A stretch of 35,912 nucleotides of DNA from Butyrivibrio sp. GTDB lineage: Bacteria; Bacillota; Clostridia; Lachnospirales; Lachnospiraceae. The position numbers and the translations under genes are program-made. This document shows, piece by piece, positions 1 to 7,353 of this stretch (the stretch's first letter is position 1; the number at the start of each line of letters is the position of its first letter). The stretch is taken from positions 1 through 35,912 of the forward strand of contig JAILFT010000087.1 in NCBI GenBank assembly GCA_024697425.1, given 5' to 3'. The notes beneath the pieces are model-generated. The model searched no databases, was not told the DNA's origin, and worked only from the letters and a program-made list of their open reading frames with translations.

Positions 1-21
1 GGCTGATAAGAGGAAGATAAG

Positions 22-1191
22 ATGAGCAGAGATTTAAACATGAAGGTCAATGTGCTGCCGGTTCTCACATACAATTTTCTGCATGTGAACGACAGTGCCC
101 TTCAGCTTTCAGATTTTAATATAGAAAACTTAAGCTCTCCCAAGGCAGGGGATCTTCCTGCCGGAGTCAGTGTAAGAGAAGGCGTTTCCTTTGAGGAAGC
201 GGGAGAGCTGTTCAGAAGCAATAAGGACAAGATTCTTGTGGCAAAAGAAGAAGAGGTAAACCCCAACGGTGTGACAGCCGCAAGGGATGCTTCTCAGGCA
301 ATCCGCACCGGAATGGGTGCAGACGTAGACGGCCTCATGATAAACATGGGAGCCAGAGTTGACGTATACACTGTAGATGAGGGAGTAAAGGTCGACAAGC
401 CCATTATCCTTCGCTATGATATGGCGGACGGACAGGGAAGCCTTTCCGGACAGGTTATCCACGCTGCTAAGAATTCAGAAGTAACCGTTATCATGAATTA
501 TACTTCAGATCAGGCTGCATCAGGATTCCACGGAGTAAGCACCAGACTTCTTGCAGAGGAAGGCGCCAGGATCAATCTTGTTAAGACCCAGACTCTTGGA
601 AACGGATTTATTCATTTTGATGATATAGGCGGTGCATGCTTTGAAGAGGGCGGCATCAATCTTGTCACTCTGGAGCTTGGCGGCAGCAGGGTATGGAGCA
701 GTGCTTACGTATACCTTGCGGGCAAAGAGAGCTCTTTTACCAGCAATATGGGTTACCTTTGCAGGGACGATCACAACCTTGATATGAACTATGTGGCAGA
801 TCAGAGGGGCAAGAAGACAGAGTCCTCCATGAACTTCAAGGGAGTTCTCATGGGAACTGCCAGCAAGACCTTCAGGGGCACCATTGATTTCAAATACGGA
901 AGTTCAGGATCTGTGGGAGATGAGCAGGAGGATGCGCTTTTACTCAGTCCCGATGTCATCAACAAGACCATGCCCGTAATCCTTTGTCAGGAGGAGGATG
1001 TGGAAGGAAGACACGGAGCCACCATCGGACAGCTTGGTGAGGACCTTCTTTTCTACATGCAGACCCGCGGAATCGATGAGGAAGAAGCTAAGAGGATCAT
1101 GATCAAAGCAAGGCTTGAGAGCGTTGCAAGGATGATCCCCGATCCCGAGATCATGCAGAAGACCCAGTATTACATTCAGAATATTATTTGA
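22..1191 (+). CDS. sufD: Fe-S cluster assembly protein SufD (SufB/SufD family)
   Basis: 389 residues. SufD pairs with SufB in the SufBCD scaffold that builds iron-sulfur clusters in the cytoplasm. The C-terminal half carries the SufB/SufD beta-helix core, including RGTIDFKYGSSGSVGDEQ, a DALLLSPD segment and a GRHGATIGQL segment, where SufD proteins keep a conserved histidine. The C-terminal helical tail (EEAKRIMIKARLE) is typical. Start ATG at 22 follows an AAGAGGAAG ribosome-binding site at 8-16. The bases before it (GGC TGA at 1-6) are probably the last codon of an upstream gene, likely sufB, but too little is present to call it. sufS follows after 22 bases, so this is the suf operon. SufB and SufD are homologous; the position before sufS and the HGAT motif favour SufD. 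Confidence 0.85.
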   Translation: MSRDLNMKVNVLPVLTYNFLHVNDSALQLSDFNIENLSSPKAGDLPAGVSVREGVSFEEAGELFRSNKDKILVAKEEEVNPNGVTAARDASQAIRTGMGADVDGLMINMGARVDVYTVDEGVKVDKPIILRYDMADGQGSLSGQVIHAAKNSEVTVIMNYTSDQAASGFHGVSTRLLAEEGARINLVKTQTLGNGFIHFDDIGGACFEEGGINLVTLELGGSRVWSSAYVYLAGKESSFTSNMGYLCRDDHNLDMNYVADQRGKKTESSMNFKGVLMGTASKTFRGTIDFKYGSSGSVGDEQEDALLLSPDVINKTMPVILCQEEDVEGRHGATIGQLGEDLLFYMQTRGIDEEEAKRIMIKARLESVARMIPDPEIMQKTQYYIQNII

Positions 1192-1213
1192 TCAGTTTTT
1201 TTGAGGAGAACCT

Positions 1214-2434
1214 ATGAAGACACTTGCCGAATACCGCAAGGATTTTGATATCTTAAGTGCCGGTGATTATATCTATTTCGATAATGCGGCCACATCCCAG
1301 AGACCCAGGCAGGTCCTGGAGGCTGTCACCGACTTTTACAAAAATGCCAACGCCAATCCCATGAGGGGGCTCTATGACTGGAGTATGGAGGCTACAAGGC
1401 TCTATGAAGAGGCCAGAAGCCTGGTGGCAGATTTTATCGGAGGAGTTTCCGGGGAGGAGATCATCTTCACCCGCAATACCACTGAGTCTTTGAATCTGGT
1501 GGCCTACAGCTATGGACTGGAGAATGTGGGCGAGGGAGATGAGATCGTCATCACGGTGATGGAGCACCACAGTAACATGCTGCCATGGCAGATGGTTGCA
1601 AGAGAAAAGGGCGCAAAGCTCATCTATCTCGAGCCTGATGAGGAAGGCATTATCAGTAAGTCCGAGTATGAGAGCAAGATCACAGACAGAACTAAGATTG
1701 TGGCTATCGGCCATGTTTCCAACGTTATGGGTATCACCAATCCGGTAAAAGAGATAACGGCCTATGCCCACTCCAAGGGAGCGGTGGTAGTTGTTGACGG
1801 AGCACAGTCAGCGCCTCACATGGCAGTTGATGTAAAGGATATCGGATGTGACTTCTTTGCATTCTCCGGACACAAGATGATGGCTCCAATGGGAATCGGA
1901 GTTCTGTACGGCAGGAAAGAGCTTCTGCTTAATATGAAGCCTTTTTTGACCGGTGGAGAGATGATCGAGTATGTGACAAGAGAGGATGCCACTTACGCGG
2001 AACTGCCACACAAATTCGAAGCGGGAACAGTTAATGCTGCAGGTGCGGTAGGACTGGCTGAGGCCATAAGATATATCAGGGAAGTGGGCTTTGAGGCCAT
2101 TGAGGCCCAGGAGCTGAAGCTTACCACCCTCCTCATGGAAGGTCTTGCAAAGCTTCCTTATATCAAGGTTTACGGATCCAAGGATCCCGCAAAGCACTGC
2201 GGTATCGTTACCTTTACCATGGAGGGCGTACATCCCCATGATATGGCGTCCGTACTTAACGACGACAAGGTATGCATCAGAGCGGGACACCACTGCGCTC
2301 AGCCTCTTATGCAGTTTATCGGAGCAGGCTCCACATCAAGAGCCAGCGTATATTTCTACAACACTGAAGATGAAGTAAAAGAGTTCCTGGACAAACTTTC
2401 AAAGGTAAGGGAGGTCATGGGATATGGAGCTTAA
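1214..2434 (+). CDS. sufS: cysteine desulfurase SufS
   Basis: 406 residues, the usual length for SufS. This PLP enzyme takes sulfur from L-cysteine, giving alanine and an enzyme persulfide that is passed to SufU. Visible features are the N-terminal YFDNAATSQRP segment, the cofactor-binding region VVVDGAQSAPHM, the PLP lysine in FSGHKM (K221) and the catalytic cysteine in RAGHHCAQP (C361), on the short loop typical of group II (SufS-type) desulfurases. The C-terminal STSRASVYFYNT segment is also standard. Start ATG 1214 has a GAGGAGA site at 1203-1209. The gene overlaps sufU by 11 bases, which suggests translational coupling and fits the SufS-SufU transfer pair. Confidence 0.96.
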   Translation: MKTLAEYRKDFDILSAGDYIYFDNAATSQRPRQVLEAVTDFYKNANANPMRGLYDWSMEATRLYEEARSLVADFIGGVSGEEIIFTRNTTESLNLVAYSYGLENVGEGDEIVITVMEHHSNMLPWQMVAREKGAKLIYLEPDEEGIISKSEYESKITDRTKIVAIGHVSNVMGITNPVKEITAYAHSKGAVVVVDGAQSAPHMAVDVKDIGCDFFAFSGHKMMAPMGIGVLYGRKELLLNMKPFLTGGEMIEYVTREDATYAELPHKFEAGTVNAAGAVGLAEAIRYIREVGFEAIEAQELKLTTLLMEGLAKLPYIKVYGSKDPAKHCGIVTFTMEGVHPHDMASVLNDDKVCIRAGHHCAQPLMQFIGAGSTSRASVYFYNTEDEVKEFLDKLSKVREVMGYGA

Positions 2435-2867
2435 GCAGTTATATCGCGAAATCGTTAATGAGCACAACCTTCACCCGGTTCACAAGAAGGCTATTGAAAA
2501 CCCGGATCTTGTAATGCGCGGCGTGAATCCGAGCTGCGGTGATGACATCACTTTAAGCCTTAAGATCGAGAACGGAGTTATCACAGATGCCGGTTATGAA
2601 GGATCAGGATGCGCTATTTCTCAGGCATCCGTTGATATGATGGCAGATCAGGTCATTGGCAAGAGCAAGGATGAGGCTATTAAGCTTGCCGGCACCTTTA
2701 TGGGAATGATCAAAGGCGAGATCACAGACGAAGAGAGCATAGAGGCCCTTGATGAGGCAGCAGCTCTTCAGGACGTGGCTCATATGCCTGCAAGGGTTAA
2801 GTGCGCTGTTCTTGGATGGCACACCATGCAGGAGATGCTGGAAAATCCCGAGAAAGCACAGGGCTGA
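2424..2867 (+). CDS. sufU: SufU, zinc-dependent sulfur-transfer protein
   Basis: 147 residues, IscU-like fold. In Gram-positive SUF systems SufU accepts the persulfide sulfur from SufS and hands it to SufBCD. The four zinc ligands of the family are all present: C38 and D40 in NPSCGDD, C63 in GSGCAIS and C127 in RVKCAVLGWH. An insertion between the second and third cysteine motifs (about residues 80-120), longer than in IscU, separates SufU from IscU. The start codon lies inside the end of sufS. The gene ends 10 bases before the next ATG. Its presence, with no sufE or sufA nearby, marks a Firmicutes-type SUF operon. Confidence 0.96.
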   Translation: MELKQLYREIVNEHNLHPVHKKAIENPDLVMRGVNPSCGDDITLSLKIENGVITDAGYEGSGCAISQASVDMMADQVIGKSKDEAIKLAGTFMGMIKGEITDEESIEALDEAAALQDVAHMPARVKCAVLGWHTMQEMLENPEKAQG

Positions 2868-2877
2868 TCATAGAGCA

Positions 2878-3432
2878 ATGCAGAAGATTCTTCTTAAGAG
2901 AAGCAACAGAAAAACCCTTTCGCTGGAGGTGACTCTGGATGGGCAGGTGATCGCAAGAGCACCCAGAAATATGCCTGTTGAGGAGATCAACCGCTTTATA
3001 GGAAGCAAGGCAGACTGGATTGAGAATAGTCTCTCCAGGATGGAAAAAAAGCGCCTGGAGGCGGACAGTAGCGGCAGTGAGCCACTTTCTTCGGGAGACA
3101 TCAAGCTCCTTGCAGACAAGGCAAAACGGGTAATTCCTCCCAAAGTCCACAAATATGCGGCGATCATCGGTGTCACCTACGGCAGGATCACCATAAGGTT
3201 TCAGAAAAGCCGCTGGGGGAGTTGTTCGGGAAAAGGGAATCTGAATTTTAACTGTCTTCTCATGAAGGCCCCCGATGATATAGTGGATTATGTGGTGGTC
3301 CACGAGCTGTGCCACCGAAAGCACATGAATCACAGCCCCAGGTTCTGGGCAGAAGTTGAAAATATAATTCCCGATTACAGGGAAAAGAGGCGCTGGCTTA
3401 AAGATCACGGTCAGGAGCTGGCAAGGAAGTAA
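2878..3432 (+). CDS. YgjP-like (DUF45) zinc metallopeptidase
   Basis: 184 residues from ATG 2878. The zinc motif is HELCHRKHMNHSPRFW (HExxH plus a downstream histidine), and it is preceded by the family signature RWGSCSGKGNLNFN. The N-terminal part carries the short beta-rich segment of the family. These proteins are predicted cytoplasmic metallohydrolases resembling SprT/M48-type peptidases; the natural substrate is not known. An open frame extends upstream to 2749, inside sufU, but that stretch is an out-of-frame reading of sufU, so I place the start at 2878, ten bases after the sufU stop. The ribosome-binding site is weak, so translation may be coupled to sufU. A terminator follows directly, making this the last gene of the suf transcript. 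Confidence 0.85.
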   Translation: MQKILLKRSNRKTLSLEVTLDGQVIARAPRNMPVEEINRFIGSKADWIENSLSRMEKKRLEADSSGSEPLSSGDIKLLADKAKRVIPPKVHKYAAIIGVTYGRITIRFQKSRWGSCSGKGNLNFNCLLMKAPDDIVDYVVVHELCHRKHMNHSPRFWAEVENIIPDYREKRRWLKDHGQELARK

Positions 3433-3435
3433 GCT

Positions 3436-3480
3436 AGATATTGTGTACAATGAATTGTGTACACAATATCTGTTTTTATT
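3436..3480 (+). terminator. Rho-independent terminator of the suf operon
   Basis: A perfect 14-base inverted repeat (3436-3449 with 3458-3471, arms AGATATTGTGTACA and TGTACACAATATCT) encloses an 8-base loop and is followed by TGTTTTTATTT. It starts four bases after the metallopeptidase stop. The stem is AT-rich for a terminator. It also contains the word TTGTGTACA twice in direct orientation, so an operator role cannot be excluded. Confidence 0.72.
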
Positions 3481-3483
3481 TGT

Positions 3484-3510
3484 TAAATGTGTATTAAATC
3501 GTAACGATAT
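3484..3510 (+). promoter_or_regulatory. candidate SigD (sigma-28, flagellar) promoter of the chemoreceptor gene
   Basis: TAAA at 3484-3487 is followed, after 16 bases, by ACGATAT at 3504-3510. This matches six of seven positions of the Gram-positive SigD -10 consensus CCGATAT at an allowed spacing. Chemoreceptor genes are classic SigD targets, which supports the call. It would give a 5' leader of about 80 bases. Confidence 0.5.
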
Positions 3511-3533
3511 ATAGTCTATTTCTGTTCGCTCGA

Positions 3534-3542
3534 TGCTATAAT
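3534..3542 (+). promoter_or_regulatory. candidate extended -10 SigA promoter of the chemoreceptor gene
   Basis: TGCTATAAT (3534-3542) is a perfect extended -10 element (TGnTATAAT). No good -35 element lies upstream, as is common for extended -10 promoters. With the SigD-like site just upstream this would make a dual promoter. Confidence 0.45.
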
Positions 3543-3597
3543 TATTTCGTATTGGTATGCTTGTTTTTATCACGATAAAGTATAAACAGGAGAAAAA

Positions 3598-5616
3598 ATG
3601 AGTATGAGCGAAGAGACAAAATCCACAAAAACTGCCCCAAGGAAGAAGACTAAGACGATCAGTTCCAAACTGCTTACTTATATCTTACCTGTGGTAGTTG
3701 TCACTGTTCTGGCTCTCGTAGTTATCGCGGCAAATCTTTCAAAGAACAGAATGGAAGAGATGGCTACTGAGACACTGGAATCCTCGATCTCTAATCAGGC
3801 GGATAACATTGATGCATGGCTGAAAGAGAATCTTGCGTATTTCAGTACAGTCAAGTACATGCTTGAGAATCTGAATCCCCCGGAGTCGGAGATACCGACG
3901 ATTCTGGATGCTTTCTATGGGTATAATTCCAATTCGCCCAAGGGCTTTTATATCGGAACAAGTGACGGTAAACTCTACAAGGCTTCCGAGGCTGATTTCT
4001 CCGATAGTAATGTAACCGAAAGCACCTGGTTCAGACAGGGACTTTCAAGAATAGCCATGGCATACGGAACTGCATATACCAATGATCAGGGAGAGACTGT
4101 TATCTCAGCCACAGGTATCCTTAATGACGGCTCTGATAACATGAAAGTTCTTGGTGCCGATGTTACTCTTACCAAGATCAGTATCATCGTTAATTCCGGC
4201 GTAAAGATGGATGGAGCAAGTTCTTTCCTGGTTGATACCAATGATGATAAGATCCTTGCCCACAGAGAAGTCAGCATGGTGGGCTCCACAATTTCAGAGA
4301 GCAGCAGTGATCCCCTTCTTCAGGGAGCTGCACAGGCTATTCATGAAGGAAACTTTAACAGCCGTGAGATCGCAGGTAATATGGTGGCTTTTGCTGAAGT
4401 ACCCGGAACAGACTGGGTGCTTGTTTCCTATATTCCCATCCGTGTTATCCTCAGCACAGTTAATCAGATGGGTATGATCCTCTTTATGGTAGGTGGTATC
4501 GCCATCGTTCTTATCATCATCCTCATCCTTTATGTTGTAAGAAAAGTAGTTGCACCTCTTACACTTATTTCTGAGAATATCACAGCCATGTCAGAGGGTG
4601 ACTTTACCATCGAGGTTGATTCCTCAAGTAATGATGAGATCGGTCTTATGGGAAGCAAGGTTACAGATTTCGTTTCATCAATGAGGAGTATGCTCTCTCA
4701 TATCAGTCAGGAGTCCGAGAGACTTCAGGGAGAGTCGGATAATTCAGACAGGGTATCCAAGACCATGTTTGAGGCATCCCAGTCTCAGGCTGAGGCCATG
4801 AAACAGCTGAACGAGACCGTAGACCAGCTGGCTACCGCCGTTAATGATATTGCGGCCAATGCCACCACTCTTGCGCAGGTTGTTGCAGATACCAGAGAGA
4901 ACTCCGACAAGGCACATGAGAGCATGAAGGAGACAGTAGGCATTTCCCAGAAGGGCCGTGATGACATGGAGAAACTCAGCGTTGCCATGGAGGGTATCTC
5001 AGAGGCCAACGAAAGTCTGGTTGAGTCCATCAATAAGGTAGGCTCTGCATCCGAGGAGATCACAAACATTGTTGGAATGATCAGTGAGATTGCAGAGGAG
5101 ACCAACCTCCTTTCACTCAACGCAAGTATCGAGGCTGCAAGAGCAGGTGAGGCCGGTAAGGGATTCGCAGTTGTTGCTACTCAGATTGCAAAACTGGCAC
5201 AGACTTCTGCAGAGAGTGCTCAGAATATCTCCAATCTTATCGATGAGGTAAGAAAACTTATCGGAGATGCTGTCGGACAGGCCAACGCCAGTGCCGAGAG
5301 CATCCACCAGAACAGCGAACTTATCAGTGTTGCTGTGAATACCTTCGATCGTATCTATGCAAATATTCAGGAATCCAACGGACTTATCGAGGCCATGATT
5401 GAGGATGTAGGAAAGGTTGATGATGTTGCCACCAATGTAGCTGCTATTTCCGAAGAGCAGGCGGCCAGCGCGGATGAGATCCTTGCCACATCAGAGAACA
5501 TGGTTGAAATGGCCAACAATATTACTAAGAGCAGTCAGGATGTTGCGGACAATTCCCAGGAGCTTGCGGGAACATCCAAGACTCTTACATCCTATGTTCA
5601 GAAGTTTAAGATTTGA
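3598..5616 (+). CDS. methyl-accepting chemotaxis protein with dCache-like sensor
   Basis: 672 residues. Transmembrane chemoreceptor: an external sensor domain controls the CheA kinase through a cytoplasmic coiled coil. TM1 is about residues 25-46. The extracytoplasmic region 47-288 is Cache-like, with FYIGTSDGKLYKASEADF and DWVLVSYIPI segments. TM2 is about 291-313, and a HAMP domain follows (about 313-365). The signalling tip near residues 495-530 has the conserved IAEETNLLSLNASIEAARAG and GKGFAVVATQIAKLA segments. The start at ATG 3598 uses CAGGAG at 3587-3592; a second in-frame ATG at 3604 is also possible. A sugar-binding lipoprotein gene follows 13 bases downstream, which suggests a joint sensing function. 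The ligand is unknown. The C terminus lacks a CheR-docking pentapeptide. Confidence 0.95.
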   Translation: MSMSEETKSTKTAPRKKTKTISSKLLTYILPVVVVTVLALVVIAANLSKNRMEEMATETLESSISNQADNIDAWLKENLAYFSTVKYMLENLNPPESEIPTILDAFYGYNSNSPKGFYIGTSDGKLYKASEADFSDSNVTESTWFRQGLSRIAMAYGTAYTNDQGETVISATGILNDGSDNMKVLGADVTLTKISIIVNSGVKMDGASSFLVDTNDDKILAHREVSMVGSTISESSSDPLLQGAAQAIHEGNFNSREIAGNMVAFAEVPGTDWVLVSYIPIRVILSTVNQMGMILFMVGGIAIVLIIILILYVVRKVVAPLTLISENITAMSEGDFTIEVDSSSNDEIGLMGSKVTDFVSSMRSMLSHISQESERLQGESDNSDRVSKTMFEASQSQAEAMKQLNETVDQLATAVNDIAANATTLAQVVADTRENSDKAHESMKETVGISQKGRDDMEKLSVAMEGISEANESLVESINKVGSASEEITNIVGMISEIAEETNLLSLNASIEAARAGEAGKGFAVVATQIAKLAQTSAESAQNISNLIDEVRKLIGDAVGQANASAESIHQNSELISVAVNTFDRIYANIQESNGLIEAMIEDVGKVDDVATNVAAISEEQAASADEILATSENMVEMANNITKSSQDVADNSQELAGTSKTLTSYVQKFKI

Positions 5617-5629
5617 GGAGGCCAAGATT

Positions 5630-6631
5630 ATGAAGAATAGATCATTAAAAAGAGCTATCACCTGCATTCTTATATGTGTCATGCTTGGAGTATCTGCCGC
5701 CGGCTGCGGAAGCAGTGCCGGGGGAGGTTCAGGCGCTATTGACGGCTCCGGAGTAAAGGTTTTCTTTTCGACCATCACTCTTGATGACTTCAAAGAGCTG
5801 GTTATGAATTCGGTTATTGATGCCGGATCTAAGAGCGGTGTTACCGTTGATGTTGGAGAGCCCTGCGGATCTGTTGACGCTCAGGTTGCTCAGATTCGTG
5901 AAGCTGCCACCAAGGGGTATGACGCCATTATCTGTAACCCTGTTGATACTGAGACAGCCCTTCAGCTGGAAGTGGCAGCAGGTGACGTTCCGATCATCTT
6001 TACCAATTCGCAGCCGGATAAAGCCTATCTGGAAGCAGATAAATATATGTACGTAGGAAGTTATGAGAGAGATGCCGGATATTATCAGGCTGAATATGTA
6101 TGGAATAAGCTGGGTAAGCCTTCACACCTTAATCTGGTTCTTTTCCAGGGTCAGCCCGGACACCCTGCCGCTATCGCAAGAACCAAGGCTATTAAGAGCT
6201 ATTATAAGGCAAACGGCATAGATGTTAACTTCGTATTCAACGACACAGCTTACTGGGATACCCAGAAGGCCTGCGATGAGTTTAAGATTTTCTTAAAGAC
6301 CGGACAGAGCTATGATGCTGTTATCTGTAATAACGATTCCATGGCCCTTGGCGTAGTTCAGGCCATGAACGAGCTTGGCATCGATCCGGCGGCAATCCCT
6401 GTTGTGGGCATCGACGCCACCGTTGACGGATGTAAGTCCATTCTTGAGGGTGGAATGCAGTTCACAGTATATCAGTCCGCTGTTGGTCAGGGTGCGTCTT
6501 GTATTGAGACCGCTATAGCCCTTACCAAGAAAGGGACAGCCAAGGATGTTCAGTATGTAACGGAGGACGGACTCTATGTATGGGTTCCGTTTGCACCGGT
6601 GGATAAGAGTAACGCAGCGAGCATAAATTGA
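5630..6631 (+). CDS. sugar-binding lipoprotein (RbsB-like periplasmic-binding protein)
   Basis: 333 residues from ATG 5630, which follows a strong GAGGAGG site at 5615-5621 overlapping the chemoreceptor stop codon. A lipoprotein signal peptide is visible: basic start, hydrophobic core, then VSAAGC with the lipid-attached cysteine at residue 26, followed by a Ser/Gly linker. The mature part is a type I periplasmic-binding fold of the ribose/galactose class: VFFSTITLDDFKEL at the start, YDAIICNPVDTE, VPIIFTNSQPD, YDAVICNNDSMALGVVQAM and IPVVGIDATVDG. Such proteins bind monosaccharides for ABC importers or present them to chemoreceptors. No permease or ATPase gene is adjacent; the only partner in the operon is the chemoreceptor. 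The last codons overlap the left copy of a 9-base direct repeat (6621-6629). Confidence 0.9.
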   Translation: MKNRSLKRAITCILICVMLGVSAAGCGSSAGGGSGAIDGSGVKVFFSTITLDDFKELVMNSVIDAGSKSGVTVDVGEPCGSVDAQVAQIREAATKGYDAIICNPVDTETALQLEVAAGDVPIIFTNSQPDKAYLEADKYMYVGSYERDAGYYQAEYVWNKLGKPSHLNLVLFQGQPGHPAAIARTKAIKSYYKANGIDVNFVFNDTAYWDTQKACDEFKIFLKTGQSYDAVICNNDSMALGVVQAMNELGIDPAAIPVVGIDATVDGCKSILEGGMQFTVYQSAVGQGASCIETAIALTKKGTAKDVQYVTEDGLYVWVPFAPVDKSNAASIN

Positions 6632-6638
6632 TATTATA

Positions 6639-6840
6639 ATGAGCCATGCCGACAGACTCGAAACGGCTTCGCTGAATGATAGTACGCAAGATTCGAAATC
6701 TGCAGAGCAGATTTCTCATTTACGCGGCATTCGCCGAAAGAGATGAGCCATGCCGACAGACTCGAAACGGCTTCGCTGAATGATAGTATGCAAGATTCGA
6801 AATCTGCAGAGCAGATTTCTCATTTACGCGGCATTCGCCG
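6639..6840. repeat. tandem pair of 98-base structured repeats, flanked by a 9-base direct repeat
   Basis: Two copies, 6639-6736 and 6743-6840, differ at one base (C at the 'agtaCgcaag' position in copy one, T in copy two) and are separated by AAAGAG. Each unit can fold: ATGCCG (6646-6651) pairs with CGGCAT (6725-6730), AATGA (6675-6679) with TCATT (6716-6720), and GAAATCTG (6695-6702) with CAGATTTC (6708-6715), giving a closed multi-stem shape. GCATAAATT occurs at 6621-6629 and again at 6840-6848, immediately outside the pair. Short open frames inside the units on the minus strand (about 35 codons in copy two) are probably by-products. This looks like a small non-autonomous mobile or structured intergenic element. 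Confidence 0.9.
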
Positions 6841-6848
6841 CATAAATT

Positions 6849-6915
6849 AAAAGGAATAGAAATAGTCCCTCAGATAAGCAAGCTTATCCCGGCCCTATTT
6901 CTATTCCTTTTATCT
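6849..6915. terminator. long bidirectional terminator hairpin
   Basis: A perfect 17-base inverted repeat, 6849-6865 (AAAAGGAATAGAAATAG) with 6895-6911, followed by TATCTT. A second hairpin, GATAAGC/GCTTATC (6873-6879 with 6882-6888), sits in the loop. It lies between the plus-strand lipoprotein gene and the minus-strand tRNA gene, and its A-run/T-run symmetry allows termination from both sides. Confidence 0.8.
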
Positions 6916-6986
6916 TGCGTGGCTCATTTTAACACGAAAAAAAGTACCATCCCCACAGGATGTACCTGCGAAAACAGTACTCGGCG

Positions 6987-7059
6987 TGCACCGCCAGGGT
7001 CTCGAACCCTGGACAACCTGATTAAGAGTCAGGTGCTCTACCAACTGAGCTAGCGGTGC
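6987..7059 (-). tRNA. tRNA-Lys(CUU)
   Basis: Read on the minus strand, the 73 bases form a full cloverleaf: acceptor GCACCGC/GCGGTGC with discriminator A, D arm GCTC-AGTTGGTA-GAGC, anticodon arm CCTGA-CTCTTAA-TCAGG and T arm CAGGG-TTCGAGA-CCCTG. The anticodon is CUU, reading AAG lysine codons. The 3' CCA is not encoded. A good promoter is at 7095-7123 and the bidirectional hairpin at 6849-6915 can end the transcript. Confidence 0.97.
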
Positions 7060-7094
7060 TTTTATTTGAAGTCGTGTTCTTAACGACAAGTGAT

Positions 7095-7123
7095 ATCTTA
7101 CTACGCTGGGAGATTAATTGCAA
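7095..7123 (-). promoter_or_regulatory. SigA promoter of tRNA-Lys
   Basis: On the minus strand TTGCAA (complement of 7118-7123) and TAAGAT (complement of 7095-7100) are separated by exactly 17 bases. The start point would fall about 30 bases before the mature tRNA 5' end. Confidence 0.75.
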
Positions 7124-7353
7124 GCACTTTTTTAAAATTTTTTATATTTTTTTGAAATGTCTTTTGCCGGGAGGCTGAAAGCCAGTGTTTATGCGGCATT
7201 GGGGCGAACAAAAAAGTAGCAGAAAGTGGTGAGAAAATAACAAAATACGGGAAGAAACCATCTCTGACTACATGTTATCATCTGTAAAATAAATGAACAG
7301 GCACCTCATTATTCAATATGAGGGCCTCAGACTATAAATAAGGATGAGAATAT
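7124..7353. other. intergenic leader of the GH10 gene
   Basis: The stretch starts with a very AT-rich run (about 7125-7157) that lies upstream of the tRNA-Lys promoter and could act as its UP element. No gene is seen. A small inverted repeat, CCTCAT (7304-7309) with ATGAGG (7318-7323), stands about 30 bases before the GH10 start and could be an operator or leader hairpin. A plus-strand promoter is not obvious; TAAAAT at 7285-7290 is only a weak -10 candidate. Confidence 0.4.

Noticed and set aside
1-21. End of an upstream sufB gene
   Set aside because: Only GGC TGA is available; the assignment would rest on operon expectation alone.
6522-6719. Minus-strand open frame of 65 codons over the first 98-base repeat
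   Set aside because: It runs through the repeat and into the end of the lipoprotein gene, has no ribosome-binding site, and the second repeat gives a different, shorter end. A by-product of the repeat sequence.
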